Assembly (NCBI GenBank): GCA_965230265.1
Contig: OZ245999.1
Span: 1,302,001 to 1,366,000 of the forward strand
Source of the DNA: JAJFKX01 sp965230265
GTDB lineage: Bacteria; Pseudomonadota; Gammaproteobacteria; Xanthomonadales; Wenzhouxiangellaceae
DNA length: 64,000 nucleotides
Direction of reading: 5' to 3'
The notes beneath the pieces were generated by a model. It saw nothing but the letters and a program-made list of their open reading frames with translations. It was not told the origin of the DNA and made no database searches. The translations under genes were made by a program, and so were the position numbers. Of this stretch, positions 9,165 to 18,240 are shown one piece after another (the first letter of the stretch is position 1; each line of letters starts with the position of its first letter).

Positions 9165-9695
9165 TTAAGAGGCTTTTTCGTAGGCCTCTTGTAGCCAACT
9201 CACTAGCTCACTATCGACATTCTCAACTTCGGTCAGTCTAACCCGATGCGTGCACATTGCCCCAAACGGTCCCGAGTTTTCCAGTCGGTCAGTCGTCGGT
9301 TTGTCTTTGAGCTTTAGTCCCAGATCGATACGGGTTTTGGTGGCCGGTTTGATCAGAGCGAATTGTTTTTTGCGAATAATGCTGACGCTGTCTTTCTTAG
9401 GTGTTTTGGTAATGTCATTGCCAAAGGTGTCGATTTCGGCGAGTAGTTTGTCATAAATCGGTTTGAGTGATTCTTTGCCTTTGTACTGGTTGGCCAGCAG
9501 GTCGGCATCGTCAATCGATCCGGCATCGGATTTGAGGGTTTTCAAAGCGACGAAGTTGGCATAACCATAGGTAAAACCATGTTCGGCTTTCAGGTAGTTG
9601 ATAATGGCGCGGTGTTTGTCGATACCGGTTTTTTTGACCACATCAATCCAGTGCTCCAACGAGTGGCCGGTTTTTTCTTGTAATCCTTGTTCCAT
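9165..9695 (-). CDS. DUF4287/DUF5655 domain protein
   Basis: A 176-residue cytoplasmic protein. The N-terminal half (about 1-75, with EKTGHSLEHWIDVVKKTG and KHRAIINYLKAEHGFTYGYAN) matches DUF4287. The C-terminal half (about 85-175, with YDKLLAEIDTFG and KKQFALIKPATKTRIDLGLKL) matches DUF5655. No biochemical function is established for either. A GGAG ribosome site lies just before the ATG, and the gene follows the DUF1761 gene by 10 bp, so the two are probably co-transcribed, perhaps with the AraC regulator upstream. Confidence 0.85.
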   Translation of the reverse strand: MEQGLQEKTGHSLEHWIDVVKKTGIDKHRAIINYLKAEHGFTYGYANFVALKTLKSDAGSIDDADLLANQYKGKESLKPIYDKLLAEIDTFGNDITKTPKKDSVSIIRKKQFALIKPATKTRIDLGLKLKDKPTTDRLENSGPFGAMCTHRVRLTEVENVDSELVSWLQEAYEKAS

Positions 9696-9705
9696 TGTTT
9701 TCTCC

Positions 9706-10116
9706 TCACCATGCGCCTAAAACCGCGCCCATTACCGTCAAGGCCAGAATACAGTATCCGGCATTGATCAGGTAGGCTTTCAGTGACTGCATTTCAAACA
9801 GATACAAAATACCCAACAGGGTTGCTACCCAGCCAAAGCCCGCAAAAAAACCGGCGCTCATACCAAAAGCCAGATTGGCATCAACACCGATAAACATTTC
9901 CAGAACCAGGGCGGCGATAAAGGATAAAATCAGCGATAAACCAAAGGTTCTGGGGGCACTGCGCTTAGCAAGGTCTTCCTCGGAAAGCCCAAATGCTGTC
10001 ATCCACGCACGCCCAAATAATGGTCCATACCAAATTCCGCCGACAATAAAGGCAGTGAAGGCTGCAACGACAACGGATAGCCAATGGATGTTTTGAAATG
10101 CGGTTGCCAAATCCAT
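9706..10116 (-). CDS. DUF1761 membrane protein
   Basis: The start at 10116 gives 136 residues (MDLATAFQNIHW); a longer frame to 10143 lacks support. Four membrane helices are predicted by eye, and the VGGIWYGPLFGRAWM segment in the first loop is the DUF1761 hallmark. Function is unknown. It lies between the AraC regulator and the DUF4287 gene on the same strand with short gaps, which suggests a three-gene unit. Confidence 0.85.
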   Translation of the reverse strand: MDLATAFQNIHWLSVVVAAFTAFIVGGIWYGPLFGRAWMTAFGLSEEDLAKRSAPRTFGLSLILSFIAALVLEMFIGVDANLAFGMSAGFFAGFGWVATLLGILYLFEMQSLKAYLINAGYCILALTVMGAVLGAW

Positions 10117-10178
10117 AGAGCGGTTCCCGGTAAAAAATGGCAATGTAATGTGGTATCACTGACGGGTATAGAAAAAAA

Positions 10179-11009
10179 TTAACCCTCGCGATCCAGTGGG
10201 AAAAAATTGGGTTCATCCATGTTCAATTGCTCATCAATAAAGTCTTTGGGATTAAAGCCTGAGAAGTGTTTGAATTCCTTAATAAAGTGAGATTGGTCTG
10301 AGAAGCCACATTGGTTGGCAACGTCTGACCAGGCAATGTTTTGCTGTTGCTGGATATGCTGGAGAATATCGTTGAAACGCACAATCCGCTGATAATGTTT
10401 GGGTGTTAAGCCGATGTATTTCTTGAATTGATCAATCAGGGTTTTGTGTGTGTGTGGATAGCTATCAATGATTTGCTGGTATTGTATGACAGGTTCTGCC
10501 TGCAACCGCGTTACCAGTGTCAACAGTTCCTGCGGTGCAGTTAAATCTGGGTTGAAACGTTGATTGAGCCATTGTTCGATGATATTGAATTTTTCTTGAA
10601 AAGTGCTTTGATGATAGAGTTGCTCACGCAGCGTAAGTATCTCATCACCGAACACCGTTTCGCCGGCTAAAACCTGTTCACTGAATTGTGCACAGGGCTT
10701 ATGTAGAAAAGGGTGCCCGCCGAAGGGTTTGAACTGCACCACCAACATTTCTGAATCTTCATGTGCAGAAATGGTGATGTAATTGCGATGCATGCCCGAA
10801 AGCCAAACCTTGGTATAAACCTGGTTGGGTTCCAGTGTCTGGTTATCAAAAGTGTTTCTGGGTTTATCATCCAGCTCGAAAATTAGAAAGATATGCCCTG
10901 TTGGTACAACTCGTTCCTTAGAATGATCAGGCATAAAGTGCTTAAAGTAGAAGACGGACTCGATATGCTGATCAATATGAGGTGAGAGAGGATGGGTTTC
11001 AAAAATCAT
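10179..11009 (-). CDS. AraC-family transcriptional regulator
   Basis: A 276-residue regulator using the ATG at 11009; a TTG at 11018 is an alternative. The C-terminal third (about 165-260) contains two helix-turn-helix units; the second ends in the family signature CGFSDQSHFIKEFKHFSG. The N-terminal half is a cupin-like sensing domain with unknown ligand. It sits 62 bp upstream of the DUF1761 gene on the same strand and may regulate that unit. Confidence 0.9.
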   Translation of the reverse strand: MIFETHPLSPHIDQHIESVFYFKHFMPDHSKERVVPTGHIFLIFELDDKPRNTFDNQTLEPNQVYTKVWLSGMHRNYITISAHEDSEMLVVQFKPFGGHPFLHKPCAQFSEQVLAGETVFGDEILTLREQLYHQSTFQEKFNIIEQWLNQRFNPDLTAPQELLTLVTRLQAEPVIQYQQIIDSYPHTHKTLIDQFKKYIGLTPKHYQRIVRFNDILQHIQQQQNIAWSDVANQCGFSDQSHFIKEFKHFSGFNPKDFIDEQLNMDEPNFFPLDREG

Positions 11010-11228
11010 GGCGAGCAATAATAGCTAAATGACTGGGTGATGACAACAGTGGTATTGTTGACATAGTAGCCAGTTAAGTAGGAGAAGTTGTTGTATTGTT
11101 ATTGAGTTTGTAAGACTTTAATGTATAAAGCTTTGCGTTAAAAATGAGAGATTTTTAGGTTAATGCGATAATATAAGAAACCAGATAAAATAAAGGTTGT
11201 GAACAGGTATTAATAAGGGTTTAGGGAT

Positions 11229-12035
11229 ATGAGTGAGAAAAAATGGTGGGAGAAACCGTCTACTCTTATGTGGATAGGGGCGGTGGCAATTTTTCTTTTA
11301 ATTGGTTCCTTGTTTCTTTATTTTATGCAATTTAATGGCGCGGTCAGCAGTGACCAAGGCGTTTGGGGTGCTTTTGGTGACTACGTAGGCGGGCTGTTAA
11401 ACCCAGTTTTTGCTTTGCTTGCGTTAATAGCTTTGCTATTAACCATTCGCTTGCAAAGTGATGAGCTACGCAACTCTTCACAAGCGCTGAAAGATCAGAA
11501 TAATACATTGGTTCAGCAAAATTTTGAGCGTGTTTTTTTTGAAATGCTAAGTTTTCAAGACGAAATCGTAAGGTCAATTGATATAGAGACAACCAATTCA
11601 GATGGTGAGGATATAGTATATACAGGCCGTGATAGTTTCAAATTTATCTTTTCGACATATAAAAATATTTATGAAAGCAATGATGAACAATTTGAAACAG
11701 AACTAGAAAAGATTAGAAATGCATATGATTCGTTCTATGAAAACTATGAAGCGGAGTTGGGCCACTATTTTCGTTATTTATATAATATTATTAAATTTGT
11801 AGACAATGGTGATGTTTTTGAATCTGACAAAAGATTCTTTGCAAACTTAGTACGAGCCCAGCTTTCCAGCTATGAACTGTTGGTGCTTTTTTATAGTTGT
11901 TTAAGTGATTATGGAAATGAAAAATTTGCTCCATTGCTAAGTAAGTATGCTTTATTAAAGCATTTGCCTGTTTCATTGCTTATTGATGAATCGCACTATT
12001 CTGAATATCCCAATTTTGCATATATAGAGGGTTAA
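11229..12035 (+). CDS. Putative phage abortive infection protein (PutAbiC-like)
   Basis: A 268-residue protein with two N-terminal membrane helices (about 11-33 and 48-70) followed by a cytoplasmic helical domain. The layout with GAFGDYVGGLLNPVFALLALIALLLTIRLQ followed by a Gln/Asn-rich helix and FERVFFEMLSFQ fits the PutAbiC family. The family name comes from Lactococcus AbiC, which aborts phage infection, but activity of distant homologues is mostly untested. The gene and its flanks are clearly more AT-rich than the neighbours, which suggests horizontal transfer. It stands alone, with no second defence gene adjacent. Confidence 0.75.
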   Translation: MSEKKWWEKPSTLMWIGAVAIFLLIGSLFLYFMQFNGAVSSDQGVWGAFGDYVGGLLNPVFALLALIALLLTIRLQSDELRNSSQALKDQNNTLVQQNFERVFFEMLSFQDEIVRSIDIETTNSDGEDIVYTGRDSFKFIFSTYKNIYESNDEQFETELEKIRNAYDSFYENYEAELGHYFRYLYNIIKFVDNGDVFESDKRFFANLVRAQLSSYELLVLFYSCLSDYGNEKFAPLLSKYALLKHLPVSLLIDESHYSEYPNFAYIEG

Positions 12036-12225
12036 ATATTTATTATTTATGGTTTAGCGAAGTAATGGTATAAAGTATTATTTATCATTAGAATGGGTGG
12101 GTTTGTTTCGGGTGCAATAGCCCCAATCAAGTGTTTAACACGGCTTTGGATATATTTAGAATATCTACCTTTGGTTTTTTGGGGGCTATACGTGAGTACC
12201 TGCTTTTATCAGGTGATGATGGTGA

Positions 12226-12663
12226 TTACTCACCAATATCTTCGTTCCAAAGCTCAGGTGACTGCTCAATAAACTGCCGCATTAAATTGATGCATTGCTC
12301 GTCCTGCAAGATTTCTAACTGTACTCCATTTTCCTGTAATAGCGATTCTGAACCCATAAAGGTCTGGTTTTCACCAATCACCACTTTCGGAATGCCGTAC
12401 AGCAGTATGGCCCCTGTACACATGGAACAGGGTGACAGGGTGGTGTAGATGATACTTTCCCTATAAACCCTGGCTGGCTGTCTACCAGCGTTTTCCAGAG
12501 CATCCATCTCACCGTGCAGTGTGGGGCTGCCTTGCTGGACACGGCGGTTGTGGCCGCGGCCTATTATTTTACCGTTGTGGACGATGACCGAACCGATGGG
12601 AATGCCGCCTTCTGCCAGTCCCTGAGCGGCTTCGTCAATCGCAGCTTGCATAAATGGGTCCAT
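12226..12663 (-). CDS. Cytosine deaminase, yeast Fcy1-type
   Basis: A 145-residue zinc deaminase of the CDA fold. Zinc ligands are H50 (HGE, with catalytic E52), C79 and C82 (SPCSMC). It resembles yeast cytosine deaminase Fcy1 along its length rather than E. coli CodA, which is an unrelated amidohydrolase. Shared segments include EGGIPIG, GRGHN, TLHGE, YTTLSPC, MCTGAI, YGIPK and the C-terminal EDIGE. Residues equivalent to the Fcy1 pocket (N39, F102, W139, D142) are present. The gene lies 26 bp after preA on the same strand, so the natural role is cytosine to uracil feeding the reductive pathway. Confidence 0.85.
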   Translation of the reverse strand: MDPFMQAAIDEAAQGLAEGGIPIGSVIVHNGKIIGRGHNRRVQQGSPTLHGEMDALENAGRQPARVYRESIIYTTLSPCSMCTGAILLYGIPKVVIGENQTFMGSESLLQENGVQLEILQDEQCINLMRQFIEQSPELWNEDIGE

Positions 12664-12689
12664 GAAGTGTTTCCTGAGTGGTTCGAGTT

Positions 12690-13964
12690 TTATTGATTGC
12701 TCATCGGGTTGTTGGGGTGTTGTGTCCAGTTTCTGTAGGGCAGACCGTTATCAACTTCTACCATGGAAATGCACTCTGGGACCGGGCACACCAGGTTGCA
12801 TAAATTACAGCCTACGCATTCATCATCGATCACTTCATAAATGCGTTTTCCATCAGCCGTCTTGGTTTTGGAAATCGCTTGATGGGAGGTGTCTTCACAG
12901 GTGATATGGCAAAGGCCACATTCGATGCATTTATCCTGATCGATCTTGGCGATGGTTTTGTGGTTCAGATCCAGATATTGCCAATCAGTCACATTGGGTA
13001 CTGCCTGACCGCGGAAATCATCCAGTGTCTGGTAGCCTTTGGAATCCATCCAGTGGCTCAAGCCATCGACCATTTCATCAATAATGCCAAACCCAAAACG
13101 CATGGCAGCAGTGCAGACTTGCACACTGCCGCAATTCAAAGCAATAAATTCCGCTGCGTCACGCCAGTTGCTGATACCACCAATACCGGATATCGGTAAA
13201 TGACGGGTGGCATCATCACGGGCGATGTCGGCCACCATATGCAACGCGATGGGTTTGACGGCGGGCCCGCAATAACCGCCATGGGTGCCTTTACCAGCCA
13301 CAGTGGGCTGCGGCGCCATTTGATCCAGGTCGATAGAGACAATCGAGTTGATGGTATTAATCAAAGAGACGGCGTCGGCACCACCTGCAGCGGCTGCTCT
13401 GGCAGCATGTCGGACATCGGTAATATTGGGTGTTAATTTGACGAAAACCGGCATTTGCGTGTGCTGTTTGCACCATTCGGTTACCATTTGGATATATTCG
13501 GGAACCTGACCAACAGCAGAACCCATACCACGCTCACTCATACCGTGCGGGCAGCCAAAATTCAGCTCTACACCATCACAGCCGGTCTGTTCTACTTTTT
13601 TGAGAATGGTTTTCCATGCATTCTCTTCGCATGGCACCATTAACGACACCACCATTGCCCGATCCGGCCAGGCTTTTTTGACGGCTTCGATTTCGCGCAG
13701 ATTGACATCCAATGGTCGGTCAGTAATTAATTCGATGTTGTTCAGGCCAATCATGCGTTGGCCGTTATGGTCGATGGAGCCATAACGTGAACAAACGTTG
13801 ACCACTGGTGGGCCGTCTTCTCCCAGTGTTTTCCATACCACGCCACCCCAGCCCGCTTCAAAGGCACGTTCGACGTTGTATTGTTTGTCGGTGGGCGGGG
13901 CAGAGGCCAACCAGAACGGGTTAGGGGAACTGACACCAGCGATATTGCAGCGTAAATCGGCCAT
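12690..13964 (-). CDS. preA: NAD-dependent dihydropyrimidine dehydrogenase subunit PreA
   Basis: Starting at the ATG at 13964 gives 424 residues (MADLRCNIAGV); the frame remains open upstream into preT but that part is not coding. The FMN-binding dihydroorotate-dehydrogenase-like barrel carries the catalytic cysteine C138 in NFGCPHGMSERGMG. The C-terminal domain (from about 340) has two [4Fe-4S] motifs, CIECGLCHITC and CVGCNLCNLVCP. With PreT it reduces uracil or thymine to the dihydro form. The stop codon of preT lies 2 bp upstream of this start, as expected for a coupled heterotetramer. Confidence 0.95.
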   Translation of the reverse strand: MADLRCNIAGVSSPNPFWLASAPPTDKQYNVERAFEAGWGGVVWKTLGEDGPPVVNVCSRYGSIDHNGQRMIGLNNIELITDRPLDVNLREIEAVKKAWPDRAMVVSLMVPCEENAWKTILKKVEQTGCDGVELNFGCPHGMSERGMGSAVGQVPEYIQMVTEWCKQHTQMPVFVKLTPNITDVRHAARAAAAGGADAVSLINTINSIVSIDLDQMAPQPTVAGKGTHGGYCGPAVKPIALHMVADIARDDATRHLPISGIGGISNWRDAAEFIALNCGSVQVCTAAMRFGFGIIDEMVDGLSHWMDSKGYQTLDDFRGQAVPNVTDWQYLDLNHKTIAKIDQDKCIECGLCHITCEDTSHQAISKTKTADGKRIYEVIDDECVGCNLCNLVCPVPECISMVEVDNGLPYRNWTQHPNNPMSNQ

Positions 13965-13966
13965 AT

Positions 13967-15316
13967 TTAAGATTCCTTGCTTAACTGCTGGTGGATGGCT
14001 TCGGCAGCCAGTTTTCCATCCTGTACGGCATTGACAGTCAGGTCTACACCATGAATACAATCACCACCAGCATAAACATCAGGCAGTGAAGTGCGTCGAT
14101 CGGGGTCGGTGGCAATGCGTCCATGTTGCATCTCCAGCTGATCCAGTTCACCATTCAAGAGCTTGCTGTCCAGTGACTGTCCGATGGCTTTAAACGCCAT
14201 ATCAGCAGGCAGCTCAAAGCATTCGCCGCTACCTTCCAGTCGGCCTTCATCGTTAATCTGTGTTGTTTCAAAAGTGATGCCGGTCAAGCCATTACTATCG
14301 GTATGAATCTGTACCGGCTTGGCCCAGGTTTTAATTAATACGCCGTTGGTTTGTGCGACTTCCTGTTCATACCAGGTTGCGCCCATTTGTTGCTTGCCGC
14401 GTCGATAAACCATGGTCACCGATTCGGCACCGAGTTTTTTAATTTGAACAGCAATATCAATGGCAGTATTGCCGGCACCAATCACAATAACCCGGCGTCC
14501 TACCGGTAAAGTGGTTGGGTCTTGCTGACGGATGTCTTCAATATAATCCACGGCGTTATACATACCGGCAATATCTTCGTTATCCAGGCCGAGACGATTA
14601 ACGGCATTATGGCCCAGACCGAGGAATACAGCATCGTAGTCAGCGCGCAGATTGCTTAGCTGAATGTCTCTGCCCAGCATTTTGTCGGTATGCAGGGTTA
14701 TGCCGCCGATTCCCAGAATAAACTGCACCTCTTTGGCAGCACGTTCGTCCAGCATTTTATAAGCGGCGATACCGTATTCGTTTAACCCGCCCGCTTTCGG
14801 CTTGGCATCAAAAACATCAACGGCGTGACCATGCATGGCCAAACGGTGAGCACAGGACAATCCGGCTGGACCAGCGCCTACAACAGCAATTTTTTTATCG
14901 GTCTGTGGCGCCCGTTGGAAAGGCTGTTCACCGGTAGCAAATAAATGATCAGTCGCGTAACGCTGTAAACGACCAATGGTGACTGGTTTTTCTTCTGCGG
15001 TATTCAATACACATTTAAGTTCGCATAGTTCTTCAACCGGACAAACATTGGCACAGGTGCCACCCATAATATTGGCGCTCAAAATAGTCTTGGCTGAACC
15101 GATAATATTGTCAGTGGTAATTTTGCGGATAAAGTTGGGAATATTGATATCGGTAGGGCAGGCTTCGATACAAGGTGCATCATGACAAAACAGGCAGCGT
15201 GCAGCTTCTGCTTTGGCCTGCAACTCGGTTAGTGGTGGATGCAGGTCGCTGAAGTTATCCTGAATAAGCGCCGGGCTTAACCGGCCTGCGACAATATCAT
15301 GATTGGCTTTAGACAA
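13967..15316 (-). CDS. preT: NAD-dependent dihydropyrimidine dehydrogenase subunit PreT
   Basis: A 449-residue flavoprotein. The N-terminal region carries Fe-S cysteines (CLFCHDAPCIEACP and NVCPVEELCELKC). It is followed by an FAD-binding GAGPAGLSCAH motif and an NAD(P)H-binding GAGNTAIDIA motif. It delivers electrons from NADH to PreA. Its start overlaps the end of the transporter gene by 8 bp. The preT-preA order is the same as in E. coli. Confidence 0.95.
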   Translation of the reverse strand: MSKANHDIVAGRLSPALIQDNFSDLHPPLTELQAKAEAARCLFCHDAPCIEACPTDINIPNFIRKITTDNIIGSAKTILSANIMGGTCANVCPVEELCELKCVLNTAEEKPVTIGRLQRYATDHLFATGEQPFQRAPQTDKKIAVVGAGPAGLSCAHRLAMHGHAVDVFDAKPKAGGLNEYGIAAYKMLDERAAKEVQFILGIGGITLHTDKMLGRDIQLSNLRADYDAVFLGLGHNAVNRLGLDNEDIAGMYNAVDYIEDIRQQDPTTLPVGRRVIVIGAGNTAIDIAVQIKKLGAESVTMVYRRGKQQMGATWYEQEVAQTNGVLIKTWAKPVQIHTDSNGLTGITFETTQINDEGRLEGSGECFELPADMAFKAIGQSLDSKLLNGELDQLEMQHGRIATDPDRRTSLPDVYAGGDCIHGVDLTVNAVQDGKLAAEAIHQQLSKES

Positions 15317-16793
15317 TGGCCTCTCTCCTTAGCTGGGCATGGGGCATCATCAAAAAATAATAGCTGATGGCAGCAACGGCAAAACCCAGAAACCATGCAT
15401 AGTGATACAGCGCTACGGCGATGGGCCAGTTTTCTGATTGCAGTACGCCAATCTGAGCCAGAAAACCGGGCACATTGGGTATCACCCCCAGTAACAGGGC
15501 AATAATGGCTCGTGAATTGATACCGGATCGGTATGAGTAACGTCCATTGTGCTTGTACAAATCTTCGGTATCCAGCTGGCAGCGACGCAGCAGGAAATAA
15601 TCCGTCAATAAAATTGCGACGATAGGCCCTAATAAAGCCGAATAACCAATCAGCCAGGTGAAGATATAACCGGAGGGGTCAGCCAGCAGTTTCCAGGGCA
15701 TCATCACAATACCGATGATGCCGGTAATATAACCACCGCGTTTAAAGTCAATTTTTGCAGGCCATAAATTGGCAAAATCATTGGCGGGGCCCACTACATT
15801 AGCAGCGACATTGGTGGATAAAGTGGCAATAACAACCGCCAGCATCGCAAAGGAGACGACAATAGGCGAATCAAAACGTCTAACCAGCAGCACTGGGTCC
15901 CAAATGGCTTCACCAAAGATGACCAATGTGGCACTGGTGACTGCCACACCGATAAACGCGAAAAAAGTCATGGTTAACGGCAAGCCAAATATTTGGCCTC
16001 TAATTTGTGCACGTTGGTTAACGGCATAGCGGGTAAAGTCAGAAATATTCAGACTTAAGGTTGCCCAGTAACCGACCATTGCCGTCAGGGCAGGGAAGAA
16101 GAACGCCATAAATTCGCCATTGCTGGCAAATTGCGACGGTGTACTCAGCATGGGTCCAAAACCATCAGCGCTCAAATAGGCCCACAGCAGCAGGCCTACC
16201 CCGCACAAAATTAAAAATGGTGCGGCCACGGTTTCCAGCACTTTAATGGATTCCACACCACGCCAGATTAAATAAATATTGATGGCCCAGAAAAGCATAA
16301 AGCAGACAAACTGTACCAGGCTGACACCAACAAACGCCGGCATCATGGTTGGCGCATCGGCCAGTCCGGGTATGAGAATCAAGGCAATGGTGTAAATGGC
16401 TGCCCCACCAATCCAGGTTTGAATACCAAACCAGCCGCAGGCAACAATGGCCCGCAGCAGTGCTGGGATATTTGAACCCTTGATACCGAATGATGCCCGG
16501 GCGAACACTGGAAATGGAATACCATAGCGGGCTCCTGCGTGCCCGCTAAGCAACATCGGAATTAACACTATGCAATTGCCCAGTAATACCGTCAGCATGG
16601 CCTGAATCCAGCTCATCCCGCCCTGAATCAGTGAGGCCGAAATCATATAAGTCGGAATGCATACTGCCATGCCCACCCACAGGGCAAAAAAATTGATGGT
16701 GCTCCAGGTGCGTTTGCTGCGCGCAACCGGTGCAATATCGGGGTTGCTTAAACCGGCATCGGGGTTATGTTTATATTCTGCTGACACGCTCAA
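15309..16793 (-). CDS. NCS1-family nucleobase permease
   Basis: A 494-residue membrane protein with about twelve helices. The N-terminal SKRTWSTINFFALWVGMAV and the following SLIQGGMSW segment match the NCS1 (cytosine/uracil/allantoin/hydantoin) family. Loop residues such as NISDFTRYA in the middle are also typical. Embedded between the aminotransferase (4-bp overlap) and preT (8-bp overlap), it most likely imports uracil, thymine, cytosine or a hydropyrimidine. The exact substrate cannot be determined from sequence. Confidence 0.9.
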   Translation of the reverse strand: MSVSAEYKHNPDAGLSNPDIAPVARSKRTWSTINFFALWVGMAVCIPTYMISASLIQGGMSWIQAMLTVLLGNCIVLIPMLLSGHAGARYGIPFPVFARASFGIKGSNIPALLRAIVACGWFGIQTWIGGAAIYTIALILIPGLADAPTMMPAFVGVSLVQFVCFMLFWAINIYLIWRGVESIKVLETVAAPFLILCGVGLLLWAYLSADGFGPMLSTPSQFASNGEFMAFFFPALTAMVGYWATLSLNISDFTRYAVNQRAQIRGQIFGLPLTMTFFAFIGVAVTSATLVIFGEAIWDPVLLVRRFDSPIVVSFAMLAVVIATLSTNVAANVVGPANDFANLWPAKIDFKRGGYITGIIGIVMMPWKLLADPSGYIFTWLIGYSALLGPIVAILLTDYFLLRRCQLDTEDLYKHNGRYSYRSGINSRAIIALLLGVIPNVPGFLAQIGVLQSENWPIAVALYHYAWFLGFAVAAISYYFLMMPHAQLRREAIV

Positions 16794-18199
16794 GCCACTC
16801 CTGTTGTTTCACGCGCTAGGTCCTGCAGGCTGTTATCGATAATTTCCAGCATGCTATCAATTTGTTGTGCATTAATGCTTAGTGGTGGGGCCAGCCGGAT
16901 GACGTTACCAAACAGACCGCCTTTACCCAGTAGTAGTCCCTTGTCTTTGCAGATATCCATCAGGCGTGCGGCCTCGGCCGTCGCATACGCCTTGGTTTTA
17001 CGGTCCTTAACCAATTCAATACCCATTAACAGACCGCGGCCACGCACATCACCGATGATTGAGTGTTGATGCATCATAGCTTGCAAGCCATCCATCAAGC
17101 GTTTCCCCATGGCAACAGCATTGTCTGCCAGTTTCTCTTGTTTAATGACTTCCATGGTCAGTTTGGCCTGAGCTGTTTGGAATGGGTCGCTGCTGGAGGT
17201 GTTGAAATAGGTTTTACCCGATAGACTTTCTGCCACCTCATCGCGCATTAATACGCCACCGATAGCTGCACCGTTGCCAAAACCCTTGGCCATGGTAATG
17301 ATGTCGGCATCGATATCCAGGGCTTTGCTTAACAAAAAATCGTTACTGCAACGGCCGGCACCGGTTTGCACTTCATCGCTGATGTATTTGCCACCATGGT
17401 CATGCACAATGCGGGTGACCTCATCAAAATAGGCTTTAGGCGGGGCGATAAAACCACCCACACCCATTACCGGCTCGACAATCATCGCGGCAATTTTTCC
17501 ATGCGTTGCTGTTTGTATGGTGGTTTCTACATTTTGCGCACATTCCAGAGCGCAACTGTCCGGTTTTTGCTTGAACGGGCAGCGGTAGCAGTAGGGCTCT
17601 AAGGCACTGACTGCATTGGCATTGGGCTGTGCGCGAAAGCGCCAGTTGTGATGTCCACATTGCGCCAGCGTGCCCGAAGTGCCGCCGTGATAACCATGGC
17701 GTAAATTCATCACGATGCTTTCACCGGTTGCCTGGCGGGCGGCCATAAATGCCAGTTCATTGGCTTCTGAACCAGAGTTGGTAAAGGCGACACGATTGAG
17801 GTTTTGAGGCGCTTCAGCGACCAGTGTTTCCGCCAAATCCACGGCATGTCGATTCAAATACAAAGTGCTGGTGTGTTGAATTTCATCATCTTCTAGCATT
17901 TGCATCAGGGCTTTTTTAATCTTTGGGTGATTGTGTCCAGCGGAAATACAGACAATACCGCCAATGGCATCCAGGTAACGTTGGCCTTCTGAGTCCCACA
18001 CATATTCACCCTGGGCTTTAACCAGCTGCAATGGTTTGTCGTGATACAACATTGCAGTAGGCATAAAGTGCTGCTTGCGTTTGTCAATCAGTGTCTGGTT
18101 ATCAGGGAACGCTGATGAACGATGGGTCGCATCATCAGCAGCACGAGCTGTTATCAGGCTGTCAAGTTTTCCAGAGGCAGGTTTGCTGGCGGTGCTCAT
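16790..18199 (-). CDS. PLP aminotransferase class III, probable beta-alanine:pyruvate or AGXT2-like
   Basis: A 469-residue fold-type I aminotransferase. The PLP lysine is K305 in TMAKGFGNG; GSEAN and DEVQTGAGR motifs are present. It resembles mitochondrial AGXT2-type alanine-glyoxylate/beta-alanine aminotransferases. An inserted cysteine cluster (YCYRCPFKQKPDSCALEC) near residues 202-219 recurs in this group. In this operon it should convert beta-alanine to malonate semialdehyde. The gene is translationally coupled to the permease by a 4-bp overlap. Confidence 0.88.
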   Translation of the reverse strand: MSTASKPASGKLDSLITARAADDATHRSSAFPDNQTLIDKRKQHFMPTAMLYHDKPLQLVKAQGEYVWDSEGQRYLDAIGGIVCISAGHNHPKIKKALMQMLEDDEIQHTSTLYLNRHAVDLAETLVAEAPQNLNRVAFTNSGSEANELAFMAARQATGESIVMNLRHGYHGGTSGTLAQCGHHNWRFRAQPNANAVSALEPYCYRCPFKQKPDSCALECAQNVETTIQTATHGKIAAMIVEPVMGVGGFIAPPKAYFDEVTRIVHDHGGKYISDEVQTGAGRCSNDFLLSKALDIDADIITMAKGFGNGAAIGGVLMRDEVAESLSGKTYFNTSSSDPFQTAQAKLTMEVIKQEKLADNAVAMGKRLMDGLQAMMHQHSIIGDVRGRGLLMGIELVKDRKTKAYATAEAARLMDICKDKGLLLGKGGLFGNVIRLAPPLSINAQQIDSMLEIIDNSLQDLARETTGVA

Positions 18200-18240
18200 G
18201 GTTTTATCATCCGTTTAGTGGGGTCACACAACTGGTGTTG

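Noticed and set aside
12036..12225. Short inverted repeats (ATAGCCCC/GGGGCTAT; GTGAGTA/TACTCAC) between the AbiC-like and cytosine deaminase genes
   Set aside because: Arms are 7-8 bases with long loops and no T-run, so neither a terminator nor a mobile-element end is supported.
13965..14060. N-terminal extension of preA into preT
   Set aside because: The extra 32 residues overlap the preT coding end and look unlike PreA; the ATG at 13964 starts the normal family sequence.
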